Below are positions 17,488-25,702 of a stretch of 40,851 nt of DNA, piece by piece. This stretch comes from DYMC01 sp035406705 (GTDB lineage Bacteria; Verrucomicrobiota; Lentisphaeria; Victivallales; GWF2-50-93). The stretch is from contig CAYRRM010000028.1 in assembly GCA_964426675.1 (NCBI GenBank), positions 1 through 40,851 of the forward strand. The letters are read 5' to 3'. Numbering within the stretch: the stretch's first letter is position 1; each line of letters starts with the position of its first letter. Below the pieces are notes generated by a model that was not told where the DNA came from, made no database searches, and saw nothing but the letters and a program-made list of their open reading frames with translations. The position numbers and the translations under genes were made by a program.

Positions 17488-18093
17488 ATGAAAATTCTCT
17501 GTATTGAAGATGATAAGACCACAGCAATGACATTATCAAGGCTCCTTGAGAAATGGAAATATTCAGTTTTTTCTGCAAGTAATGGTATAGAAGCTCTTCA
17601 AATATTAGCATCAAAAAATCCTCCTCAACTAATTCTGACAGATTGGATAATGCCAGAACTTAATGGATTGGAATTTACAAAAAAAGTCAGAAAAAAATTT
17701 AAAGGAAAATTCTTCTATATCATAATCCTCAGCTCAAAAACAAATAAAAACGATATTGTGGAAGGGCTAATGGCCGGAGCAAATGATTATATTCTTAAGC
17801 CTTTTGACCCTCTTGAACTAAAGTCGAGAATTAATGTCGGAGTAAAGACCATTGCACTTCAGAACAAACTTGCAATGAAAGTGAAAGAGCTTAAATACGC
17901 TCTTGATAGAATAAAAAAAATAGAAGGTTTGGTTCCTATCTGTATGTATTGTAAAAAGATAAGAACCCCCGATAATTACTGGCAGCAAATTGAAGAATAT
18001 ATAGAAAAACATTCTGATGCCAGGTTTACTCACGGTATATGTAACGATTGCCTTGAAAAAGTAATGAAAGAAAATAATTTAACTAAAAACTAA
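17488..18093 (+). CDS. Response regulator with a C-terminal Cys4 tail
   Basis: A 201-residue protein. The receiver domain (1-120) has the acidic pair EDD, phospho-acceptor Asp52 in LILTDWIMPELNG, a Ser in place of the usual switch Thr (ILSS), and Lys in YILKPFD. A helical stretch leads to a C-terminal module with CMYC (152-155), NYWQQIEEYI, and THGICNDC (Cys185, Cys188), a likely zinc site. This tail is a recurrent extension of bacterial receivers. There is no DNA-binding domain, so output is probably by protein contact. It lies 5 bases after the Hpt gene, fourth in the likely operon. Confidence 0.88.
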   Translation: MKILCIEDDKTTAMTLSRLLEKWKYSVFSASNGIEALQILASKNPPQLILTDWIMPELNGLEFTKKVRKKFKGKFFYIIILSSKTNKNDIVEGLMAGANDYILKPFDPLELKSRINVGVKTIALQNKLAMKVKELKYALDRIKKIEGLVPICMYCKKIRTPDNYWQQIEEYIEKHSDARFTHGICNDCLEKVMKENNLTKN

Positions 18094-18105
18094 GGGAATA
18101 ATAAT

Positions 18106-18990
18106 ATGAAAATAAGATTTACCCTCATAGAACTTGTTGTAGTGATTTCAATTATTGCATCCTTACTCGGAATAACTATGTTCTCTATAAATATGGCAAA
18201 GTCAAAGGCAAAATATACAAAATGGCTCGCATATAACACAATGTTAAATAAAGATCCTGATACAGTGATAAACTTCAACTTTTCAGATACAGAAGCTAAA
18301 ATTAATGCCACATCAAGTCTTGGCACAAAATCCACACAAAACTTATGGCCCGCGTTAATGAATAATGCAGTTGCATGTAATATTCAAGGATTCGAATTGA
18401 CGCAAACTCATGGAATTATCAAAAATGCTGTGTGGATAAAACGTGGAGGCAGAAACCGCTTCCATAATGCACTCTACTTTGACGGAATAAAAAGTTATGT
18501 TGAAATCCCAAATTCAGAGGCAATAAATTTTAATCCAGAAACAACTGATTTTACTATTCTTTGTTGGGTAAAATTCGACAGTTTAAAAAGCTCAAGAGTA
18601 ATTTGCGGTAAGGCTGAATGGAATACAACAGCTCAATATACTTTGTATTTAAATAGGAATAGACTTGAAGCAGATGTGGGAAGACAATGTAAGGGCTGGA
18701 AAAGTCCTGCTATTACGTCGGGAGAGTGGTATCATATAGCGCTTGTCTCAGAATCTGGAAACTTTCAGATATATCTTAATGGCAATCCGATGACAAATCC
18801 TGTAAAGGGCTCGTCATCAACAAAATATGAGACAACAGCCCCTTTTATAATTGGAGCCGTGATGACAAGTTCTAATAAAACAACTCCGCGATATTATTTT
18901 AAAGGCTCAATAGATGAATTCATATTAATAAGAAAAGCTCTAAAACCATCAGAAGTAAAACATCACTTTGACGCTGGAAATTATAAATAA
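18106..18990 (+). CDS. Prepilin-leader protein with a LamG/concanavalin-like domain
   Basis: A 294-residue protein. The N-terminus is a type III (prepilin) signal, KIRFTLIELVVVISIIASLLG, with Arg rather than Gly before the cleavage-site Phe and Glu at +5. A short helical part follows, then a LamG-type beta sandwich (about 120-290) with the hallmarks NALYFDGIKSYVEIPNS, FTILCWVKFDS, EWYHIALVSESGNFQIYLNG and GSIDEFILIRKAL. Such pseudopilin-LamG proteins are abundant in Lentisphaerota. It is probably exported by a type II secretion/type IV pilus-like system and may bind polysaccharide. AAGGG precedes the ATG. It follows the relay genes by 12 bases, yet its job with them is unclear. Confidence 0.85.
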   Translation: MKIRFTLIELVVVISIIASLLGITMFSINMAKSKAKYTKWLAYNTMLNKDPDTVINFNFSDTEAKINATSSLGTKSTQNLWPALMNNAVACNIQGFELTQTHGIIKNAVWIKRGGRNRFHNALYFDGIKSYVEIPNSEAINFNPETTDFTILCWVKFDSLKSSRVICGKAEWNTTAQYTLYLNRNRLEADVGRQCKGWKSPAITSGEWYHIALVSESGNFQIYLNGNPMTNPVKGSSSTKYETTAPFIIGAVMTSSNKTTPRYYFKGSIDEFILIRKALKPSEVKHHFDAGNYK

Positions 18991-19085
18991 TTCTCTAAAA
19001 ATTTTGTAAAGAAAACAAATATGAATCTCTTCATCTTTTATATTGAAAATTATTATAAAGTTGATGAAACTGTGAAAAATATCTT

Positions 19086-20969
19086 ATGGCTCGAATTATC
19101 ATAAGCGATGATGATAGAGTATCACTTCTTGTCCTCAAAAATATAGTTGATTTTTTGGGGCACGAAGCAGTCCCTTGCTCAAATGGTCAGGAAGCTATTG
19201 AGGAATTCCAAAAATTACCAGCCGACCTCATTCTACTTGATGTAAATATGCCTATAATGAATGGAATCGAAGCATGTAAAAAAATAAGGCAACTTCCAGG
19301 TGGAGGAACTGTTCCTATCATAATGATTAGTGGGCTGGATGATGAAGAAGATGTTATTCACGGACTTAATGCGGGGGCAAACGATTACCTCCTGAAGCCA
19401 GTAAAAGATTCTCATTTACTTGCTAAGATGAAAATCTTTTTAAGAATGTCATCGCTACATAACTCAGATTTTGAACTTGCAAAAAATCACGTAGTATTTG
19501 CAGATAAGTATAAAATAAAAAAATTACTCGGTTATGGTTCTCATTCAATTGTTTTCCTTGCCGATGATATAAGTTGCGAAAATCGCAAAATAGCCCTCAA
19601 ACTCTTTAAGGAAACTAGCAATATAGCAGAAATATTCAATTCTTTCGCTCAAACAGCACAAAATTTAAAGGAAATAGACTGTAACTATATTCTCAAAACT
19701 TATGATTATGGGAAGTGCGATAATCGCCTCTTTGTTGCTATGGAATATGCCGAACAAGGAGATATCTCTAAAATACTAAGATCAAGAACATTCTATCAAT
19801 CCGAATCCCTGAAACTTGGCATACATATTTCAAATGCTATTGCGAAAATCGCAGAAAAATCCATAGTCCATTTTGATATTAAACCTCAAAACATAATGCT
19901 CAATACAAAAAAGGACTTTTTATTGGCCGACTTTGGTGTTGCTTCTCCGAAGGCCAGTATGACAATTTCTATAAATAAAGAAATTTGGGGAAGTCCCGCT
20001 TATATGCCTCCTGAATATCTTTCAGGAGATGAAATATATCCAGAATTAAGCGACATATATAGTCTTGGGATAACATTATATGAATCCATTAGTGGAGCCA
20101 ATCCATTTTATTCTGAGCGAGCTGTGAATAGTATGATCTCTCAATTGAATCTAACCCCACCATCACTCTCCGAGGTAGATTCTCGAATTCATCCCTTGCT
20201 CAGCGATATCATTGACAAAATGTTGTCAAAAAATCCTGAAAAACGCCCTCGGGCGAAAGAGATTATAAATGAATTCTCGAAGCTCCTGGTAGAAATAGAG
20301 AAAAATACAGTAGCTGATATTTGTCTTTTTATTCATAAAAAAGCATTCTCAAATGAAGAGCAACATATAGAAGAAGAAACTGAAACTTATGTAAAAAACG
20401 ATGAACCCATTAAATTCAAAATACCAAAGCAAAAAGTAACTATTGAAAATAAAGTAGAAAATAAAAAATTAAAAATATCTCCAGAAAAAAATATAAATAC
20501 AAAGGCGGGCAATCTGAAGGCTATTTTGTCTTCCGTAGGATTTTTCGAAGTCTTATCATTGCCATCTTTTGATATTGCAAAAATTATCAAAATAGTTAAA
20601 GTCGTTGTTTTATTTTCTATATTCGGATTTGCGATCTTCGCAGGAGTAAAAATTTACAGTAAAATATCTACTGCGAAAGATGAAATCAAGACCTATGAGC
20701 CACTCGTGATTTTTAAATGTGAAAAATGTGGCTTAACAATAGAAAAAAGAACTAATTTGGATAGTGAGACTTGTCCTAAATGCTCTGCAAAGATGTGGCC
20801 AGCGTATGAATGTAAGGACTGTGGTTATATTTTTCCAATGAAATTAAATGATTATAATAGCAAAGATAATTTAACGTCCCCATATTCCTGCCCAAAATGT
20901 AAATCTGAAAATACATCACCTGCAATTACGAGTGAGGAATATCTGAATTCAAAAGGCATAAGCAGATAA
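19086..20969 (+). CDS. Receiver-Ser/Thr protein kinase fusion with membrane anchor and two zinc ribbons
   Basis: A 627-residue fusion. Residues 1-120 are a receiver (SDDD, Asp52 in LILLDVNMPIMNG, LLKPVKD). Residues about 140-400 are a Hanks-type kinase with glycine loop LGYGSHSIVFLA, Lys in IALKLF, catalytic HFDIKPQN (Asp264, with Phe where most kinases have Arg, so a non-RD kinase), DFG in LADFGVAS, and SPAYMPPEYL. A charged linker leads to a transmembrane helix (about 504-523, VVLFSIFGFAIFAGV). The tail has four Cys pairs (CEKC, CPKC, CKDC, CPKC), consistent with two zinc ribbons. It couples an Asp-phosphate input to a Ser/Thr kinase output and may be the end point of the upstream relay. 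There is no clear Shine-Dalgarno at the ATG. Four iterated palindromes lie in this gene. Confidence 0.88.
   Translation: MARIIISDDDRVSLLVLKNIVDFLGHEAVPCSNGQEAIEEFQKLPADLILLDVNMPIMNGIEACKKIRQLPGGGTVPIIMISGLDDEEDVIHGLNAGANDYLLKPVKDSHLLAKMKIFLRMSSLHNSDFELAKNHVVFADKYKIKKLLGYGSHSIVFLADDISCENRKIALKLFKETSNIAEIFNSFAQTAQNLKEIDCNYILKTYDYGKCDNRLFVAMEYAEQGDISKILRSRTFYQSESLKLGIHISNAIAKIAEKSIVHFDIKPQNIMLNTKKDFLLADFGVASPKASMTISINKEIWGSPAYMPPEYLSGDEIYPELSDIYSLGITLYESISGANPFYSERAVNSMISQLNLTPPSLSEVDSRIHPLLSDIIDKMLSKNPEKRPRAKEIINEFSKLLVEIEKNTVADICLFIHKKAFSNEEQHIEEETETYVKNDEPIKFKIPKQKVTIENKVENKKLKISPEKNINTKAGNLKAILSSVGFFEVLSLPSFDIAKIIKIVKVVVLFSIFGFAIFAGVKIYSKISTAKDEIKTYEPLVIFKCEKCGLTIEKRTNLDSETCPKCSAKMWPAYECKDCGYIFPMKLNDYNSKDNLTSPYSCPKCKSENTSPAITSEEYLNSKGISR
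19576..19586. repeat. Iterated palindrome GCGANNNTCGC, site 3
   Basis: GCGAAAATCGC with GTT before and AAA after. It is the same DNA word as site 2 but in another frame: tgc-gaa-aat-cgc (CENR). Confidence 0.85.
19717..19727. repeat. Iterated palindrome GCGANNNTCGC, site 4
   Basis: GCGATAATCGC in the receiver-kinase gene, read as tgc-gat-aat-cgc (CDNR). The flanks are less symmetric than elsewhere. Confidence 0.7.
19842..19852. repeat. Iterated palindrome GCGANNNTCGC, site 5
   Basis: GCGAAAATCGC in the receiver-kinase gene, read as AKIA just before the catalytic loop. Confidence 0.85.
20632..20642. repeat. Iterated palindrome GCGANNNTCGC, site 6
   Basis: GCGATCTTCGC with TTT before, in the codons of the transmembrane helix of the receiver-kinase (AIFA). 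Confidence 0.75.
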
Positions 20970-21017
20970 ACCTGAATTTTCCACCATAACGATAACTGTA
21001 GAATCTAAAAATTGTCG

Positions 21018-21061
21018 TCCTAACTATTAATATTATATTGATTTGCCAGGAGTTGTTAGGA
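21018..21061. terminator. Possible bidirectional terminator between convergent genes
   Basis: TCCTAAC (21018-21024) and GTTAGGA (21055-21061) can pair across a 30-base loop. T-rich stretches lie to the right and A-rich ones on the other side. The position between two convergent genes suits a shared terminator; the long loop weakens the case. Confidence 0.3.
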
Positions 21062-21110
21062 TTATTAATTTTTGTAAAAAAATAAAAATGCGTAAATACT
21101 TTATCTTAAC

Positions 21111-23252
21111 TTATATAGCATTTGATTTAATATTTTTGCTTTCTAATGAAGTTGCATGGTATATTTTTTCAGGACCGAAAATATTGCCATATTTTGTTTC
21201 ATTAAGAGCTTCTATGTATGCAGATACCTTCGTATAAGTACTACAAGGGTCAATTGTGGGATCTATGCAATCTCCATCTAATACAAGTAAAGGGATTTTT
21301 GCTTCAACAAGATTTTCGCGGAGCAATTTTATGAAAGAACTATCTGCCATAGAGCATCTGCCAAACATATGATTGTATAGAATACATCCATTCAAGTTGC
21401 CTTTTATGGAAGTATTAACTACGTGACTTGCACGAAGATGGGGATCAAGAAAACCAACAGTAAGTAATTTTTTTGCTAAAGACCGGAAAGGATCTTCTGG
21501 ATTTAATGGTTCCCAATCTACAAAATTAACTTCTTCAAAGATAATCGGTGCAGAAGATTGAATTTCTATGAAATCAAGTAGCTTTGAATCATAAAATGGT
21601 GGTAAGTGCAACCATATTAATCTGTGAGTATCCTGTATATCTAAATTTTTAGGAAGTTTTTCTCTTTTTTCTTCAAGATCTGAAAGAAGATTTTTGTGCA
21701 ATTCAACAAGTTCTTTTTTTCCCCATAATTGAGAAAACATTGTGGCGAAATATACGGCATCAGAACCTCTTATAAGAGGGGGGGACTTTAACCTGAGTTC
21801 ATTGCATTTCATTGCTATTTCACGAGCTTCATTAGACAACTCACAAGCTTCTGCCAATTTTCCAGGGTCCATTGTTATTCCTGTTGCTTTTTCGAGTCTG
21901 AAAACAGCTTCTTCAAGTCCTTCAGCAATATTTTCAAGAGATGCATTATCCTCTATAAAAGGCGTATGGAGTGAATAAAAGTTTTTCATAATCCCATATT
22001 CTCTGGCAAGGTCTCTAAAAATTCTTTCTCCCTGTTGACACGGCTCCGAAGTTGATACAATAAAAGCCGGTTTTGGAAGTTCTACTCCTTCAATTATCCT
22101 AAGAAAAGAACAAGTTTCAGCGGAAAAACCCTTATATCCAGCATTATCAAAAGCTTTTCGAACTTTTTTCTGATTTCTCGCGTGTAAAGCTGCGTATGTT
22201 TCAAGTGTAAGACTTCGCAATCCCATGGCGTTGAGTATCTCGGAAGGAAAGAAAAGATTTCTCCACACAAGGGGAGCATTTTTATTGCCTGAAAAAAACT
22301 CTTTACGAGTGAGATTCGCCCTATGAGAAATACTCTTTAATTTTGTCAAATCAGGAAATGATTTGAATTCCTTTTTCTGGAAAGGAATGTTATTTCTAAG
22401 CGAGCAAAGTTGTCGGGCAAGAACAGCAGCTCCTAAAGCCCCCATTACACGGTGAAATTCCGGTATTATTATGTTATTTCCAGTAATTTCCCTCAGATAA
22501 TATGCTACAGCCCTATTAGCCGCAACTCCTCCTTGAAATAAAATATCCCCTTTGTAATTGAGGAAAATCTCTCCAACTCCTGACATTATAGTCCTTGCCT
22601 GAGCCCTGCAGGCTCCGGCAATAATATCTCCAATAGGAAAGCGATTTTTAAATTTATTTATCGACGTCGCACTTAAAACTGCACAAACCGATGAAAATTC
22701 AAGATCTGAATCATAATTTACTTTGTCTGCCATCTCTTCAACAGGGACATTGAGTTTTGCAGCAACACTGTCAAGAAAAGCCCCTGTCCCGGCGGCGCAG
22801 ATTCCACTCATTTTCGACATCCATAATCCCATACTTTCATTGTAAAGTATAGCTTTGCTATCCTGACCCCCTACATCAAGTATGGCGCGACATTCTGGGT
22901 AATATTGTTGTGCCCCTGCGACGTGCGCAGAAATTTCGCTTACATATTCGTCATATTTAATAAATTTCTTTAGCCCTTCAACTATTTGACTTCCTGTTAC
23001 AACAGTACCTGCTATTTTATTTTCAGGGATGCCAGCTGTTGCAATGAATTCACTAATAGTCTTCTTAAGAGAACCTAAATTGCATTTTCCACATTCATGG
23101 CAACGGCCTTCACATATTAATTTATCATTGCGAACTTCTGCTGGTCTTGTTCTTGTATAAAGAGAATGTTTTACTTTTCCTTTATCGCTTAAAAGTACGG
23201 CTTTTAGTGTTGTAGAGCCAATATCTATACCTAAATAGAATTCAGAGTTCAT
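21111..23252 (-). CDS. Fusion of HgdC-type ASKHA ATPase (activator) with HgdB-type 2-hydroxyacyl-CoA dehydratase domain
   Basis: A 713-residue protein. Residues 1-285 are a BadF/HgdC-type ATPase: LGIDIGSTTLKAVLLSDKG, DVGGQDSKAI, and the cluster cysteines Cys152 (SGICAAGTGAF) and Cys190 (FSSVCAV), spaced as in HgdC, where one [4Fe-4S] is held between two subunits. An insert C-x3-C-x2-C-x2-C (Cys47, 51, 54, 57) could hold another cluster. Residues about 318-690 resemble the dehydratase D component (FFPSEILNAMGL, SAETCSF, TSEPCQQGER, GCILYNHMFGRCS, DGDCIDPTIDPCS). Cys381, 405, 623, 633, 662 and 670 are candidate cluster ligands. In the family, the ATPase pushes a low-potential electron into the partner. 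Having both on one chain suggests a self-contained ATP-driven reductase, possibly akin to double-cubane cluster proteins; the substrate is unknown. It is divergent from nrdJ. Confidence 0.82.
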   Translation of the reverse strand: MNSEFYLGIDIGSTTLKAVLLSDKGKVKHSLYTRTRPAEVRNDKLICEGRCHECGKCNLGSLKKTISEFIATAGIPENKIAGTVVTGSQIVEGLKKFIKYDEYVSEISAHVAGAQQYYPECRAILDVGGQDSKAILYNESMGLWMSKMSGICAAGTGAFLDSVAAKLNVPVEEMADKVNYDSDLEFSSVCAVLSATSINKFKNRFPIGDIIAGACRAQARTIMSGVGEIFLNYKGDILFQGGVAANRAVAYYLREITGNNIIIPEFHRVMGALGAAVLARQLCSLRNNIPFQKKEFKSFPDLTKLKSISHRANLTRKEFFSGNKNAPLVWRNLFFPSEILNAMGLRSLTLETYAALHARNQKKVRKAFDNAGYKGFSAETCSFLRIIEGVELPKPAFIVSTSEPCQQGERIFRDLAREYGIMKNFYSLHTPFIEDNASLENIAEGLEEAVFRLEKATGITMDPGKLAEACELSNEAREIAMKCNELRLKSPPLIRGSDAVYFATMFSQLWGKKELVELHKNLLSDLEEKREKLPKNLDIQDTHRLIWLHLPPFYDSKLLDFIEIQSSAPIIFEEVNFVDWEPLNPEDPFRSLAKKLLTVGFLDPHLRASHVVNTSIKGNLNGCILYNHMFGRCSMADSSFIKLLRENLVEAKIPLLVLDGDCIDPTIDPCSTYTKVSAYIEALNETKYGNIFGPEKIYHATSLESKNIKSNAI

Positions 23253-23268
23253 TAAATCCTCAAAAATA

Positions 23269-23296
23269 TTGATTAAAAAATAATCGAGAATATATC
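23269..23296 (+). promoter_or_regulatory. Possible promoter for the class II ribonucleotide reductase
   Basis: TTGATT (23269-23274), 16 bases, then TATATC (23291-23296). The second hexamer lies within the left outer arm of the inverted repeat at 23284-23359, so a protein bound there would cover it. The context is A+T-rich, so this is weak. Confidence 0.3.
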
Positions 23297-23359
23297 TTCT
23301 TTCTAATAGTTTTTCAAAAAAAATGTTTTGTTTTTTTTTTGAAAAAGATATATTTTCGA
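23284..23359. promoter_or_regulatory. Long inverted repeat between divergent dehydratase-fusion and nrdJ genes
   Basis: The inner arms 23310-23323 and 23333-23346 are perfect complements over 14 bases (TTTTTC followed by eight A, against eight T followed by GAAAAA) with a 9-base loop. The outer arms 23284-23296 and 23347-23359 (TCGAGAATATATC against GATATATTTTCGA) pair at 12 of 13 positions. A 13-base bulge separates the two levels on the left. Neither neighbour ends here, so it is not an ordinary terminator. It may be an operator, an attenuator in the nrdJ leader, or a bent A-tract element. Confidence 0.55.
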
Positions 23360-23405
23360 ACTTTCTCTTTTGTTAACTTAAAAATTTAGGGAGTTAAAGA
23401 AAATA

Positions 23406-25685
23406 ATGCATAATGATGGAAAAGAAAAATCCTTCGATATATCAAAACAAATATGGGAACAGAAATATAAATATAAGGCTCCAGGAAATAGTGCGGCAGA
23501 AGATAAAACTATAGAAGATACTTTCATTAGAGTTGCAAGTGCTGCTGCAAGTCCGGAAAAAGAAAAGAATTTTTGGACAGAAAAATTCCTTGAAATACTT
23601 TCAGATTTCAAGTTTTTGCCGGGTGGCAGAATCATTTCAAATGCTGGAACTAAACGCCAGACAGTTACTATGTTCAATTGCTACGTGATGAATAGAATTG
23701 AAGATTCTATTGAAGGTATATTTGATACCGTAAAAGAAGCAGCTCTCACTCAAAAACAGGGAGGCGGAGTTGGTTTTGATTTCTCTACACTTCGCCCAGC
23801 AGGCTCACATATACACGGTTGCGAAGCAAGTTCATCAGGCCCTATAAGCTTTATGCAGGTTCTTGATTCAACATGCAGAACAATTATGAGTGCAGGGCAA
23901 AGACGCGGTGCGCAAATGGCAGTTATGCGTTGTGATCATCCTGATATAATGGAATTTGTCTCCGCAAAAAGAAAAAATTCTCAATTACAAATGTTTAATC
24001 TTTCAGTTGCCATTACAGATAAATTTATGGAGGCACTTGAAAAAAATCAACTTTGGGAGCTCACATTTAACGGCGAAGTTCGCAAAACAGTTCACGCTGT
24101 TGAGCTCTGGGAACATATAATGCAATCAACTTACGATTTTGCTGAGCCAGGAGTGATTTTTATTGATCGCGTAAATAAAATGAATAACCTCTATTATTGT
24201 GAAGAAATCAGAGCCACTAATCCATGCGGAGAACAACCTTTACCACCTTATGGCGCCTGCCTATTAGGCTCTTTGAATCTTACAAAATTTATAAAATCAC
24301 CATTTAAAAAGAATGCCGAAATAAACCTTTCTAATCTTGAAAAAACCGTTAAAATAGCAGTTCGCTTTCTTGACAATATTATTGATATCAGTGGTTTCCC
24401 TCTTGAAGCACAAAAACTTGAGGCATACAATAAACGCAGAATGGGATTAGGTATAACAGGCCTTGCAGATTGTTTTTGTATGCTTGGACTAAAATATGGT
24501 TCAGATGAATCTGCGAAAATCGCAGAAAATATAATGAAAACTATTACCTTTACTGCCTACGAAGAATCATGCAAATTAGCTATGGAAAAAGGAAAATTTA
24601 AGCTCTTTGATCCCGAACTCTATTTAAAATCTGAATTCATTAAAGTTTTACCACAATCCTTAAGAGATGATATAAAAAAATATGGTTTGCGAAATTCGCA
24701 TCTTACCTCCGTTGCGCCAACTGGCACTATCAGCCTTTTTGCTGGTAATATTTCAAGTGGTATAGAACCAATATTTGCACTGAAATATAAAAGAAAAATT
24801 AGAACAAGTAATGATGAGTCCACTAAAATCGTGGATGTCTATGATTATGCATATAAAAAGTATATAGAAGAATTCAAAAAAGAAGATGTCCCAGAATACT
24901 TCGTAACGGTAGACGAAATTAAAGCTGAAGATCATCTAAAAATACAGGCCGCTGTTCAAACATATGTGGATAGTTCTATCTCAAAAACTATAAATGTACG
25001 GGCAGATTATCCTTATGAAGATTTTAAAGAAATCTACTTAAAAGCTTATAAAATGGGCTTAAAAGGTTGTACTACGTTCAGACCATCAGAACACATCACG
25101 GGAGTCCTCATAAAAGAAGAAAAAAAAGCAGAAAAAAGTAATGGCACCGCCCTCGTATCCCAAATTCATATCCAGCGCCCACCTGAACTCGAAGGAACAA
25201 CTTATAAAATAAAAACCCCTCTTTCTCCTGAAGCCATCTACCTTACTATAAATGATATAGTGGAAGAAAATGGTAGACGCCGCCCATATGAACTTTTTAT
25301 AAATACAAAAAACCTCCAGCATTTTAGCTGGATTGTAGCCATGACAAGACTAATATCAGCTGTATTCAGAAGGGAGTCCGACCCAACTTTCCTGGTGGAT
25401 GAACTCAAAAGCATATATGACCCAAATGGAGGTTATTTCTCTGAGGGCAAATATATTCCTTCTCTCGCCGCGGATATAGGCTTTGTAATAGAAAAACACC
25501 TTAAAAAAATCGGCCTAATAAACGAGGAAAAAAAAATTACTAAAAAACATATAGAAGAGGAATACAAAAAGACAAATCAATCGGGTAAAAAAATGGCTTT
25601 CTGTCCAAATTGCAATCAACCATCATTGTATAGTGAAGAAAATTGTTTAAAATGTATTTCCTGCGGTTATAGTAAATGCTCATGA
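23406..25685 (+). CDS. nrdJ: Adenosylcobalamin-dependent (class II) ribonucleoside-diphosphate reductase
   Basis: A 759-residue enzyme making deoxyribonucleotides with a B12-generated thiyl radical. Visible are FLPGGRIISNAGT, the redox cysteine in MFNCYVM (Cys92), KQGGGVGFDFSTLRPAGS, the radical-site NPCGEQPLPPYGACLLGSLNL (Cys274), APTGTISLFAGNISSGIEP, and GLKGCTTFRP. A TSCPD-type domain follows (about 600-700; FINTKNLQHFSWIVAMTRLISAVFR), then a Cys-rich tail (CPNCNQ, CLKCISCGYSKCS) likely to bind zinc and reduce the active site. No NrdB subunit lies nearby, as expected for class II. GGGAG lies 13 bases before the ATG. The next gene starts 17 bases downstream. I see no cobalamin riboswitch in the short leader. 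Three iterated palindromes lie inside. Confidence 0.93.
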   Translation: MHNDGKEKSFDISKQIWEQKYKYKAPGNSAAEDKTIEDTFIRVASAAASPEKEKNFWTEKFLEILSDFKFLPGGRIISNAGTKRQTVTMFNCYVMNRIEDSIEGIFDTVKEAALTQKQGGGVGFDFSTLRPAGSHIHGCEASSSGPISFMQVLDSTCRTIMSAGQRRGAQMAVMRCDHPDIMEFVSAKRKNSQLQMFNLSVAITDKFMEALEKNQLWELTFNGEVRKTVHAVELWEHIMQSTYDFAEPGVIFIDRVNKMNNLYYCEEIRATNPCGEQPLPPYGACLLGSLNLTKFIKSPFKKNAEINLSNLEKTVKIAVRFLDNIIDISGFPLEAQKLEAYNKRRMGLGITGLADCFCMLGLKYGSDESAKIAENIMKTITFTAYEESCKLAMEKGKFKLFDPELYLKSEFIKVLPQSLRDDIKKYGLRNSHLTSVAPTGTISLFAGNISSGIEPIFALKYKRKIRTSNDESTKIVDVYDYAYKKYIEEFKKEDVPEYFVTVDEIKAEDHLKIQAAVQTYVDSSISKTINVRADYPYEDFKEIYLKAYKMGLKGCTTFRPSEHITGVLIKEEKKAEKSNGTALVSQIHIQRPPELEGTTYKIKTPLSPEAIYLTINDIVEENGRRRPYELFINTKNLQHFSWIVAMTRLISAVFRRESDPTFLVDELKSIYDPNGGYFSEGKYIPSLAADIGFVIEKHLKKIGLINEEKKITKKHIEEEYKKTNQSGKKMAFCPNCNQPSLYSEENCLKCISCGYSKCS
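24073..24083. repeat. Iterated palindrome GCGANNNTCGC, site 7
   Basis: GCGAAGTTCGC followed by AAA in nrdJ, read as ggc-gaa-gtt-cgc (GEVR). Confidence 0.75.
24513..24523. repeat. Iterated palindrome GCGANNNTCGC, site 8
   Basis: GCGAAAATCGC with TCT before and AGA after, extending the inverted symmetry to 17 bases, in nrdJ (AKIA). Confidence 0.85.
24689..24699. repeat. Iterated palindrome GCGANNNTCGC, site 9
   Basis: GCGAAATTCGC in nrdJ, read as ttg-cga-aat-tcg-cat (LRNSH), the same frame as sites 1 and 16. Confidence 0.85.
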
Positions 25686-25702
25686 TTAAGGAGAGATAAG
25701 TT

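Noticed and set aside
21043..21237. Short plus-strand frame at the end of the dehydratase fusion.
   Set aside because: It overlaps the 3' end of a well-supported gene on the other strand and has no family features.
23310..23346. The A/T hairpin as a rho-independent terminator.
   Set aside because: Both neighbours start here and none ends here, and the stem has almost no G or C.
23253..23405. Cobalamin riboswitch before the B12-dependent reductase.
   Set aside because: The gap is 153 bases, nearly all A and T, with no B12-box-like sequence; the structure present is a simple inverted repeat.
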